Shown here: positions 53,070 through 64,000 of the stretch, piece after piece
How the letters are laid out: each line of letters opens with the position of its first letter
Numbering within the stretch: the stretch's first letter is position 1
Source of the DNA: Brugia malayi
Lineage: Eukaryota > Nematoda > Chromadorea > Rhabditida > Onchocercidae
Assembly (NCBI RefSeq): GCF_000002995.4
Contig: NW_025062477.1
Span: forward strand, 13,746,696-13,810,695
Direction of reading: 5' to 3'
DNA length: 64,000 bases
The notes under the pieces: generated by a model
What the model saw: only the letters and a program-made list of their open reading frames with translations
What the model was told of the DNA's origin: nothing
The model's database searches: none
Translations under genes and position numbers: made by a program

Positions 53070-53735
53070 TTGTTGAGGAGAAAAAAAAGAATTCCTTGGT
53101 ATATCTGCGCATATTAATTGCGCGCATCAATGATTTCACTATGTGCAGGGAGTGAGGCGCTTACTGTAATTATCTTTTTTGAAAGGGAAAGAAGGCGCTC
53201 ATTGCAATTGTCTTTACCCTGGGCGATAGATCTACGATTTTATCTTTTTTTTGCCAGAACTTCGTTAGTTGCGATTGATTGTTTGCTTATCATCGGAGTT
53301 TGCTCATCATCGGGGTTTGTTTATCATCGGGGTTTGCTTATCATCGGGGTTTGCTCATCATCGGGGTTTGCTTATCATCGGGGTTTGCTCATCATCGGGG
53401 TTTGCTTATCATCGGGGTTTGCTTATCATCGGGGTTTGCTCATCATCGGGGTTTGCTTATCATCGGGGTTTGCTCATCATCGGGGTTTGCTCATCATCGG
53501 GTTTGCTTATCATCGTGGTTTGCATATCATCGGGGTTTGCATATCATCGGGGTTTGCTCATCATCGGGGTTTGCATATCATCGGGGTTTGCTCATCATCG
53601 GGGTTTGCTCATCATCGGGGCTTGCTTATCATTGGGGTTTTGTTTATCATCGGGGTGATATTATTGTTGAAAAGTTCGGGGATTATTTCCAATTTGGGAT
53701 TTTCTTTTATTTTGCAATTAATATTGGAGTTTCCC
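53070..53735 (+). repeat. dispersed repeat, copy C, interrupted by a minisatellite
   Basis: Same orientation as copy A, sharing CTGCGCATATTAAT, GGCGCTCATTG, GATAGATCTACGATT and GATTGATTGTTTGCTTATC before the 17-bp minisatellite, then ATTATTGTTGAAAAG and CCAATTTGGGATTTTC after it. It contains an extra internal stretch near 53120-53185 compared with A and B. Confidence 0.75.
53282..53655 (+). repeat. 17-bp GGGG-bearing minisatellite, 22 units
   Basis: Units of TTTGCTCATCATCGGGG with CTT, CTC or CAT variation at bases 5-7. Because 17 is not divisible by three and the unit has no stop in any phase, all three forward frames stay open and encode the same 17-residue repeating peptide. It lies exactly where copies A and B of the host repeat read GTTTRCTTAT. 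Confidence 0.97.
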
Positions 53736-56700
53736 CATTTGAATATTCATTTAATCAATATGTGCTATGTTATACTGAAAATTGTTTGGTAATAATACTT
53801 TGTGTATAATATCTTAGCTTCTTATAGGTCAAATGGGATGACTTTTTGATGCTTTATGTGGGTTATTGTTTTGCTTTTTTAATCTCTCTGAAATATGCAG
53901 AATTAAAATTCTCAATCCACTTAACATCAATTTCATATCAATGTAGAAGGAAGTGCATAAAGTTTTCCGAGAAGATTGGTTTTTTCCAAAATTTGTTTTA
54001 GTGTTTGTTTTATTTACTAGTTGTACATTGTCTTTTTCAATAATTCACTTATTAGCAGCAGCACAAAACATTGAGATAAATAAATACTAGCTGATGTGCT
54101 ACATTTAGTACCTATAATTAGTTTTATCAATTTACAGGTGTTTTGGTTTTTATTGGTTGAAAATTGATTTATTATTAAAAATAACTCTCTAATATTCAAA
54201 AAAAAAATAACTCTCTAATATTAAAAATAAAAAATAACTCTCTAATATTCACTTCGCTGATTTTTTTTGAAATTCTCTGAAATTATTTCAAATATTTTCA
54301 GTTAGATCCTTTATCAATTAGTTTTTCCAGTATTCCAAAAACGGAGTTTTTCTGTTTTTCTCGAGACATTAGAATAGCAACTTCAGATTGGAACAAAGAG
54401 TTGACAACAAATCATTGTGACAGAATATCATTAGTATCAGTTATACCTTAATTTGATAAAATCACATTACTGATTCATTTCCATTCGATTTAGGTAAAAA
54501 AAAAAATTGCATAATTACTTTATAATTAAGGAAAAATTTTTTTGGTTCAAGTCAATTTTGCAAGAAATATTAAGAAAAACAAGTAAGGCAAATAGAATAA
54601 GTATCAAAAATATCAAAAAATTGATCAAATGATATGTAAAATTGATCAAATCACAATTGATCTTTCTAGGAATGCAAAATTATATGTCTATAAAAACTAA
54701 ATTTCCCGAGATATGCTGCTGATTTATGAATTAACTTAGAAATTTATCATTTAATACTTTGATATTCTCATGAACGTTTGCATTCTCCTCGAGAGCTATT
54801 TGAATTATTTCACTTCTGAGCATTCGATTTATCAATTTTCATTGTTCATTTGAAATTGTTTAATTAAGACGAGTTTTTTGATAACAATATGGTATTTAAT
54901 ACATCCAAAAAATAGCGATCATAGCTTTGCACTCAAAAATTCTTCTTAAGCTGTGACTGTGACAAATCAAAGTGACAGCTAATTTCACTTCGAATTTCAA
55001 TTATTTCATTTTTTTTAAAGTTACATTGAAAACGAAATTTCCAAGTTGTAGATAATATAGCAGTTTTGAATTTTATTTGTTACAAAAAAAATTCAATTTA
55101 CTATTTTGAAAATGATTCTGTTTTTTTTTTTTTTTTCCCGTTTTAACATTTCATTTAATTAGATGAAAAATTATAGCAAGCATATATTGCATTTGATTCA
55201 TCCAACAAAGTTTTTGAATGCTTAGCTTTAATTTATTGATCGTAATTTCTTTTTTTTGAATTGGATTTTTAGGTTGTGATTTATAATTTTAATTCATTTA
55301 ATACCTGGTTGTCTTCTATTTAGTTAATTGTCCTTTGTTTAGATAAAAAATTTGTTTAAATAAAAAAACAAAAATGCAAACGTAGGAATTACAGCGCAAT
55401 TTTCTTTCACTGCCACTTTCAATCTTTTCTTATCAATTGAGAATATAAGGAATTTATAAAGAATGTGTGCTGTTAAGTTACTGTATTCTTTCTCTTTTTT
55501 TTTTTTTTCGAATATAGTAGAATAGGAGAATGTGTACGAGAAAGATTTCTATTAATGAGGAATTATCATTAAATATTATCAGTGATAAAATTCAGCTAAT
55601 TCTTTCTTATTTTAATTATTAATTGTTTCTTGATTAGCTTTTAAAACCAACAGTAAGAATCCAAAATAAATTGATGAAAATGCTTGTGAGATCAGTGATT
55701 ATAATAATTCGAAACAATCAGTGATTATTTATTTATTTTTTTTTCATTTTCAATTATTTCTATTTTGCGAATATATTAATTTACCATTTGTTTGTTCACA
55801 CTTTTCTTATCAATTATTTGAATAATTGATATCAAAGTACAATCTTATTTCTTTTCTTTTCCATCACTGTGACAAAATTTTTGTAATTTATTTTGAGGAA
55901 AATATAAAAATGCGAAATATTAAGGTATTAGGAAAGAGCTGATAAGAAATAAATAAGCTTATCAAATTGATTATATGTTAATTAATTAATTTGTCATTTA
56001 TTGATTGCTTATAGATTATTGTTAATTTATTGATTTGTCGCTTGTTTATTGATAAGCAATAAAGTTTGTGTACGTGTTTACAAGTAGAACACGTTTCCGT
56101 CAATATTTGCAACACGTTGAAATTTGTAGTATAGTGAATATAAAGTGTGTTTCAAATTGAACGGTTGCGGGTTCTACTCAAACAAATATTACAAGTTTTA
56201 CAAACAAAAATAATTCTACAAAAAAAAGAAAAAAGAAAAAATCGCAAATTTAGATCTATGTATTGTAGTTAACGTGTGATTTCACTTCACGTAAAACGTG
56301 AAAAAAATTGGACCATTTTTTTTTAATTTTATTAAAATTTCAAAAAAAAAAAAATGATGTAAGGAGAACAATAATAATTTAGTAGTACTGTTATATCAAA
56401 TGGTAACAATTCTCTACAATCAATTCAAAATTAAAAATTTTTAAAAGTTTTGAAAATATGAAAGAAAAAAAAAAAAAAAAAACGAAACAAAATACCTTGG
56501 GAAAATGCATGGTAAGTAATAAAAGTGTCGGAAAGTACTTTGACTTTTTGCTTTTTTTAGACTTTTTCTCTTTGCACAGCTAATTAAAACAAACTAAATA
56601 GCTAATCGAATGCAACAACAATAAGTAGTTGAACTAAGCAAATAAAAATATGTAATTAGTAAGCTAAACAATGCAATAACAATAATTTTTCATAATTCAA

Positions 56701-57713
56701 TCTAAAACTATAATATCTGAATTTGTCATCGCAAATGTCATTTGCTTAATTTCCATTTGAAATCAAACAAAATTATACTTTGCACCAACTTTTCTGCTTA
56801 CTCTCCCTGTTGCTTTGTCGTCATAAATCTTTGTGATTGCTCAGCAATTAAAGAAATATTTACCAATAAATTGCTCTTTAAAGTTTTGCAACTACATTTA
56901 ATCACAAAAGTGAAATTCTTTTTTTCTTGCAGAATGAGTGGATTAGTGAAATGGCTAGAAGTTGATAAAATTTTTATCAAATCCTCAAAAAAAACTTAAA
57001 TTCATGCAAAGCGCAAAAGTCTTAATCGCCCAGTAACTATTCGTAAATTTCAGGATAGATACTGAGAAACATTATCATATCACAAACAAATACCAATCAG
57101 TTCATTCTAAAAGTTTGCACAAAAAAAAAAAAAAAAACAAACAAATGAATAAAAGTTGCCTCTAATTAACTTTAAATTAACTACCTCAAGGTAAATTGTC
57201 AAAGTAAACAAGTAAACTAATTGCCGAAGAATATTTGAAACAACAACGAATAGTTAAGTATAAAAATTTTCTCTACTGATTTGCTAATTTATAAATGATC
57301 AGTGTAAGCTTAAGCTATAAATAAAACATATCGTTGATAAAAAAAAAAAAAAAAAAAAATCAAAAGTATAGACAAAACAAACATACCTTAAGAAAAAAGA
57401 AAACAAATATGTAAACATATTTGCGAAGCAAAAAAAAAAAAGTCCATAACGGAAGAGAAATTTGTTGTCATTGAAAAACATAATAAGATGGGAAACATTT
57501 TAATCATAATGCCGAAAAAGTTTCCTTTTTATGCTTAATTGTTGTTGAATTATACATATGAATAATTTCTAACCGGATAACCGGATTCGGTTTGCTTTTT
57601 TTTTTTGTTGTTGTTTTCTTCTTGTTCATTCTTTTTACAATGCTCATCGTTTTTTCTGTAAATTTTACCACATTTTTATTTTTACGTCGTCATTTTTTTT
57701 TTTTTGTCATCAT
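53736..57713. other. gene-free AT-rich region
   Basis: No supported gene. Contains an ACGTG cluster at about 56070-56305. A TTGCAG acceptor-like site at 56926-56931 is followed by a 21-codon frame (56935-57000, starting MSGLVKWLEV) that is too short to call. Confidence 0.55.
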
Positions 57714-58062
57714 AATTTATCATTTTTGTTAAACATTAAACTTTTCTTTTTTTTTTATCGTCCTCTACCATCCCTTTTTTTTATTTTTAATCTTTTTTTT
57801 TCAAATATTTTCCATCATCTTTTCATCACTTCTATCTCGCTTTTTTCTTTTATCTCTCTTTCTCTCAATTTCACATCTTTGTTTTTAATTTATCATTTTT
57901 GTTAAACATTAAACTTTTTTTTTTTTTTTTTTATCGTCCTCTACCATCCCTTTTTTTTATTTTTAATCTTTTTTTTTTTTCAAATATTTTCCATCATCTT
58001 TTCATCACTTCTATCTCGCTTTTTTCTTTTATCTCTCTTTCTCTCAATTTCACATCTTTGTT
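57714..58062. repeat. about 172-bp tandem duplication
   Basis: Two adjacent copies beginning AATTTATCATTTTTGTTAAA at 57714 and 57886, almost identical through ATCGTCCTCTACCATCCC, TTTTCCATCATCTTTTCATC and TCTCAATTTCACATCTTTG. They differ only in T-tract lengths, so the duplication looks recent. Confidence 0.93.
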
Positions 58063-61000
58063 TTTTTTTTTTTAAATTCATCATTTGTCACCTTTTCATC
58101 CTTTTCTATCATTTTGTATAATTCATTTCATTATTAGATATTTATTGTGCATAGATAATAATTACACAATAAAATATATTTGATAAATGATTATGAATAA
58201 TTTTATTTTTTCATTTCAAATTTGATTATTTCAATCAGATGACAAATAAATTGGGGACATTTTTTCATCCTTCTTTTCATCTATGCAAAATGCAAAATGT
58301 TTAATCAAAAATTATTTTCATCTTTGGACTATGCTTCCTCTTTCCGACTGCGAAAGCGATTTTTTATAATTTCTCCCTCAAAAAAAAAAAAAAAAAAAAT
58401 AATATTTACTATCTTTTACAATATTTACTGATCATTTAAAATTTTCATTTTTTTTTTTTTTTTTATAAGTTAAAAGCAATAAAATTATAGCACTAATTTT
58501 TTTTTTTTTTTGATAACTGTGTCAAATGTTTGTTTAACATTTATTGAAGTGATTGATTGAAAGAGTTTGCCATATTTTTGTATTAATCAATCGATCAATC
58601 AATCAATAATTTTTATTTTCAGTATTTAACAGATTTATTCTTTATGAAGATTTGATTTTAAATTATGTTAGGAATTAAAAGAAAATTTGATCGGTTAGTG
58701 AAAATAAAACGATGAAAGCGCAAAAAGAAGAAGAAATTATGGAATAATTTCAGTTATGGAATTTTTATGCAAATATATTTTTTAGACAAAGAACGAATAG
58801 AAAGAAGGAAGTGGTGAGCGATCAAATAATTAAAATTTAAAATATTCAATTAATCACTTTGGACTATAATTTAATGTATTCAGCAGTTAGTTCAAACTGT
58901 TATACAAATCGTTGTAAATTTACTTACATAATTATTCAATTTCCTTATTTAGCTTTCAATTTCTTACTATTCATTAATTAATTAGTTTGAATTGTACTGC
59001 TAATTAAACTGATCCAACTAATGCCAAGTATTTCTTTAGTGCTATTTAGTATTCCAAGAAATTTAGACAAATATATTTTTTGAAAATTTTATTTAAATGC
59101 TCAAACAAAGCATACAAAAAATGAACATAAACAAAAGAATATATAAGAAAATGAAATTATATAACGCTGAAATAAAATCTCCCAAAAGACTTTTTCACAT
59201 TAAAATTTCTCTTTTCATCGGTATTTCAAATTTTCATCGATTTTTCCCGTAAAAAAAAACAAAAATGGAGGAGAAAAAGTAAATAAAATGTTGAAAAAAA
59301 AAAAAAAAAACAAAAACAAAAACAATGAGAAATAATTTTAATAATTAAAAAATAATTTTTTTAATTAATATAATTATTTTGTACAAATAAAAATTACATC
59401 AATATTTTAATCATTCATAACAATTTCAAAAAATTCAAAACGAAAAATGACCTCACTTATGAACTGTTTCTCAACTATTTATACATACTATTTTTGTTGC
59501 ATATACAATCATAAATCAATAAATTCTAAATTTATTTCAATAAATTTTAAATCATTTTTTTTTCTGTTTCCAAAAATAACTAATAGTATATTTAAAAAGA
59601 AAAAAAAAAAAACATTTTGCTAATTAAAAGAAAATTCAGTTTTTGTTTTCCTTTAATAATAGTTCAATCCTCAGGTAATGTTTACCTGATTGTTAGCATG
59701 AAATAAGAATTGTCACCTGTTTATAAAGAGTAATTGTTAATTGAATTTTTGAAATTAGTTCTCTTCCACTTTTCTATGTGACACTTTCATATAAATCTTA
59801 CCAGAAAACTTTATGACACTGTTGATAGCTTATGTGAGCTTTTGATTAGCTTACATTTGATATTTATCATCGATTTGTTAATTAATCTTTTATTGCAAAA
59901 ATTTTTTGTAACAAATAATCAATAATCATTGTTGATAATAATTGTTTTTGTGATCAGAAATTGCTAATACAGTTTAGCTAATAATTAAAAATTGCTTAAG
60001 CTTTTTTTAAGCTTACAAATATTAATGTAAAGTTTTTCTTTTTTTATATATGAAAAATTATTGCGCACAAGAATCTTTGTTGTAAGATATAAATTTTTCT
60101 TTTATTCGTTTTCTCTTTTTTTTTTTTTTTTTTTTTGAACTTTTCAGTTTTTCAGTTTTTTTTTCATTTTTATTATGATTTCTTTGTCGTAATAAGAAAA
60201 ATTTCTTTTGATTGATAATTAAATTTTGAAAAAAAAAGGAAAGATTGGCATTTTAGGTTTGTTGAGTATTCCATCATTTAATTATCATTTAAGAATTTTG
60301 AATGGCTAATTTAGGTTATTCTTATGACAAATATAAAATGCTACTCTGATTAGAGATGTCTAGACGATTAAGATGAATTTTGCTAGGCGAAAAGTTAGAA
60401 GAAATTTATGAGAGTAAATTCTGATAGTAATTTAAGTTTATTGTAAAATTATTCGTTACCGTAATATCTATCATTTCAGCTATTTTAAGAAAGATGAATA
60501 CAGTTAAAAGATTGGATGATTACTAGTATGAGAATTTGACAAAAAGTAAGAAAGTAAGTTGGAATTAATGAAGATAGAATATGAAATTTGACAAATTGCG
60601 TAACAGTAAGTTGGAATTGAGATAATTCCAGAAAAAAAAAAAAAAAAAATAATAATTCCGGAAACGATAAAAGTTGTAAGTTACCTAAAATACATGTATT
60701 TAAGTTTTGGAATTAAATAAATGAATTTTTTTTCAAATGGCTAATACAAACAAAAAATTGAAAATGATAATTTAAATGTTAGATAAAAATATGATTTTAT
60801 CATAGTTGATAATAATTATCAAAAAATAATAATTTTAAAAACTTATAAAAAAATAACTTTTTTGTTTTCCTTTTTTTGTAAAAGCAATAAAATAAGTTGA
60901 AAAGATAAATTTTGGCTTATTCAAAAAAAAATTGTTATATTTGCTGAAATCAATAAGGAAGTGAAGAAAATTGGCACCAAAAGATTTGAAAAGGAGAAGC

Positions 61001-63589
61001 GAAGAAAAAAGAAAAAAAAAAACAAAGAATGTATTGGATGGGTTTTTTTGTCGTCCTTTTCAACATTTGAAATTATCATTCCATTTTGATTTTTTGAAAT
61101 TTATTTTCAAAAAAAAAAAAGAAAAAATTATTTTTTTCTTTTCTCTCTCTCTCTCTCTCTCTTTTTTCTCTTGTATTAATTAATATTTATGTTTTAGCAA
61201 ATTTCATATATTTAGGAGAGAGAAATGAATGCTAATATTTGCATAAGATACCTTTAACTTGTTGTAAACATAGCTTAACTAGCATATAGTTAGCTTAATA
61301 ATCCTTATCTAGCTTTATTCAACTTATCAAAAACTATCCTCGTTGTTATCATTATTATCATCATCATCATTATCATCGTCATTGTCCTACTCGTTGAAGC
61401 ATCATTCAAGATTTTCACTCTTCGAGAAAAATTTAATTACATCAGCAACAACAACAACAACAATTACTACTACTCTTACTACGACGACAAAGTAAATCGA
61501 TGAAATATGTAAATTTGACGGAAAAATGATGAAATTACGTGTTAGCATTATTATTATTATTGGTTTTTAATAAAAAATTATAATATTGATTTATTTTCTT
61601 TATTTAATTACTTTATAGTATAATAGCATTTATTATTATTATTAAAATAATTGAACGAAAAAAAAAAAAACGAATTTTACGACATTTTTTGATTTTTAAA
61701 TCTTTTTGTAGGATATAATAATATATACTTGCATGTATTTTTTTTTTTTTTTCATCTTTTCTAAAATTATTCCTAACTAAAAAATTTTCACATTATTTTA
61801 AACATTTTGAAATTCCTTTTTCCATTTAAAAGAATTTCCTTCTTTTTTTTTTTTTTTTTTTCAACAAATTTTGATTAACAATCATTTTTTTCCATTACTG
61901 CTCTCAATATTATTTCCTTTATTTTTATCTTAAATATGAATATATTATCAGTTTACTTAATGTTTTCTCTCTAAAAGGAAATTAAATACTGATAAATATA
62001 TAAATTATTTAAGTGACAAAAATAAGTTTATCATTTCATATCATATTTATCGACTGAAACACATCATTAATTTATTAATTACTATTATTTCATTATTAAT
62101 AGCTCATTTGAGAGCAGCAATTTGTAATACTTATCACAAAAGTGATAAGAAATATTTGCTCTCTGTGTTAGTAATTAATTTAGCATTATATTATCTTCCA
62201 ATAATCAATCATATATTTAAGTATTTATCAATTACTTACCGTAAATTTATATTTAAATGATTACTGATATTAAAAATTATTATACACAAACAATTATTAA
62301 TGTTGGAAATTGTTATTGTCACTGATAATTTACCGTATAGTTGGAATGATTTCTGATTAACAAATAAATGATTATTTTAATAGATAAAAAAATAATTAAA
62401 AAAATTTTACCACATTTTAGAAGATCATTTATAAGCAATTATTTAATTAAATAAATAAACAAACCGAATGCTTTTCTTCATTAAATTATCACAAATATAT
62501 TAGCAAATAGCAAAGTAAATAAATGAATAAAACAGAAATTTTTGTTTGCTATTAAAAAAAAAAAAAAAAAAAAAAGAATGAATCTTTGACTAAAATGAAA
62601 AAAATTATACGTACGTGAAAAACAGTACTGTAAGCTAATATTTGACGTTATGTTAGGTAAAATATACGTATAAAAGTTTCACGTTAGTGTTCGCTTATAC
62701 TTAATATTTATATATGTTTGATAAAGTAATCACCTTATCATATCTTTGTGATATATAAATTAATATGGAAAAAATAAAACATAACAATTGGCTAATGTAT
62801 ACTATGTACCAATTAATTAATAATTAATTAATTTTTACTTGATATATATATATATAATATTTAATAGTTATGAGAAAAAATTCTATTAAAAAAATATAAT
62901 ATTACAAATATAATTTATTAGAAAATATTTTTACTCATCAATTTTATTCATATTTTTTCATGAAAAATTTTCTAATAAATAAATTGAATTTTATATATTT
63001 GTTATGATTGTTAATTATAATTAATTTTTTGTTATTTAAATTATTAATTGCACTGTTTATTTGCAAATAATAAATCTATTAACAGATATTTGTATATATT
63101 TATAAAAACTATTAGTTTAAATATTTTAGATTATTTCATTTTTTTTTTTTTTTTTGTAAATTTTGTTATGGTCATAATTTGTTTAATGTTTTATTTGATG
63201 CAAAATATTAATTTATTATAAATTAATTAATTTAAATATCTATATTAGAAGCTATTTTTAATACTTTAAGTTAAAAGCATTTTGTTGTTATAAGGCTTAT
63301 CCCAAGTTGTATTAACTTTAAAAATGACGACGAAATAATTCTAGCAAATTCTTTAAACAAATGATGAAGATAAAAATCAAATTTAAATCAAATTTCACAA
63401 ATTCTATGTTTTGTTTTCTTCATCTATCAAAAAGAAAAAAGGCCACATTTTAGTATTACTAAAGCCTAAGGCTAAAACAGAAGACATCTTTTTTGCACAA
63501 TTTTCAAACTTTTTTTCCTTCACAAATCAATTTTTCTATTTTTCATAAATCAATTTCTTCAAAAAAATTCAGACTTTTCCTTCAACAAA
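58063..63589. other. gene-free AT-rich region
   Basis: No supported gene. Simple repeats include ATC/ATT triplets at 61345-61385, an ACA/ACT-type block at 61446-61490 and a CT tract at 61141-61163. An eight-base perfect palindrome TCAGGTAA/TTACCTGA with a three-base loop lies at 59672-59690. A frame at 60971-61183 is Lys/Phe/Ser low complexity. Confidence 0.55.
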
Positions 63590-63817
63590 CAGTTTTTCAT
63601 TTTTTTTTTTCTTTTTTTAACTAAAAAAAAAAAAAAAAAAATATTCCCAAGAAAATTAATGAAACAATTTGCATTTAAAATAAATGTTTGGCAAAATTTG
63701 TCGTACAGTTTTTCATTTTTTCTTTTTTAATTAAAAGGAAAAATATTCCTAAGAAAATTGATGAAACAATTTGCATTTAAACTAAATGTTTGATAAAATT
63801 TATCTTATCATTATCTT
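63590..63817. repeat. about 116-bp tandem duplication
   Basis: Two adjacent copies starting CAGTTTTTCATTTTTT at 63590 and 63706. Both continue through AATATTCC, AAGAAAATT and GATGAAACAATTTGC-like sequence to AAATGTTTG. They show small substitutions and different homopolymer lengths. Confidence 0.88.
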
Positions 63818-63958
63818 ATCATTATCATTGTCAATTAAACATTTAAAATATTCGAGCATATTAGGTTTGACATATATAAATTTTTAATGAAAATTTAGGC
63901 TATTTCTTTATTTCTTCATATTTTCTGGTGTTAAAATCATTTGTCAAAGCTGTTTATT

Positions 63959-63973
63959 ATGGAAGACCAAAAG
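63959..63973 (+). CDS. possible first coding exon of a gene leaving the window
   Basis: The last 42 bases contain ATG GAA GAC CAA AAG followed immediately by a consensus donor GTGAGT, reading M-E-D-Q-K. A TTTAG acceptor-like site lies about 60 nt upstream near 63898. This is the layout of a short first coding exon with a phase-0 intron, but five codons are far too little to identify a family, and a chance match is quite possible in this sequence. If real, the long non-coding stretch before it would be its upstream region. Confidence 0.25.
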
Positions 63974-64000
63974 GTGAGTGTATTGTCTAATTAAATATGT

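Noticed and set aside
53118..53809. Three overlapping plus-strand reading frames of 129-224 codons, the longest in the 3' half of the window
   Set aside because: They are produced by the stop-free 17-bp minisatellite; all three frames give the same 17-residue repeat, and the flanking residues have no conserved family.
58540..58610. Inverted GATTGATT/AATCAATC hairpin as a small-RNA precursor
   Set aside because: Built from simple GATT/AATC repeats, so pairing is expected from composition.

Overview
The window looks like genomic DNA of a parasitic, filarial-type (spirurid, clade III) nematode. It is strongly AT-rich with many long A/T homopolymers. Genes are split into many small exons with TTTTCAG/TTTTAG-like 3' splice sites. 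An interstitial array of the nematode telomere hexamer TTAGGC is present, every gene has a splice-leader-like acceptor just before its ATG, and the proteins resemble C. elegans HMP-1 and FOLT-type carriers. The species call is inference; I could not run a database search.

Layout. 1-6011 (minus): alpha-catenin (hmp-1), 16 exons rebuilt, 844 codons in the window, with the last C-terminal piece beyond base 1. 6012-10043: intergenic, holding a degenerate tandem-repeat block with an embedded telomere-repeat array. 10044-25342 (minus): a 36-exon HEAT-repeat protein orthologous to MROH1/HEATR7A, about 1,720 aa. 25343-29129: intergenic, with a pyrimidine-rich block and a 43-bp tandem repeat. 29130-30547 and 32776-34604 (plus): two paralogous three-exon genes for small secreted 10-cysteine proteins; the second carries a long Thr/Ser/Glu mucin-like tail. 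36748-41135 (minus): a complete nine-exon SLC19 folate/thiamine-type transporter of 459 aa. 41284-41717: 14 head-to-tail units of a 31-bp minisatellite upstream of it. 45281-46700 (minus): a partial, broken duplicate of the transporter's 3' half, whose core is almost identical to the parent and whose flanks have decayed. 46701-63958: about 17 kb without convincing genes, but rich in minisatellites, local duplications and a three-copy dispersed repeat at 51.76-53.74 kb. 63959-63973 (plus) may be the first coding exon of a gene that leaves the window.

The genes do not form an obvious operon or pathway. Distances between same-strand neighbours (4-11 kb) are too large for a typical nematode operon. 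Functionally they are cell adhesion (alpha-catenin), an endolysosome-associated HEAT protein (MROH1), a vitamin carrier (SLC19), and a lineage-specific secreted family. The most unusual material is the secreted 10-Cys pair, the apparent gene conversion between transporter and pseudogene, ACGTG-bearing minisatellites around the transporter, the telomere array, a strong intronic hairpin at 12946-12998, and the G-run minisatellite at 53282-53655 that grew inside one copy of the dispersed repeat.

No tRNA, rRNA, CRISPR or transposase gene was recognised by eye. Exon joins were worked out manually from splice sites, frame continuity and remembered family sequences, so individual boundaries may be off by a few bases.
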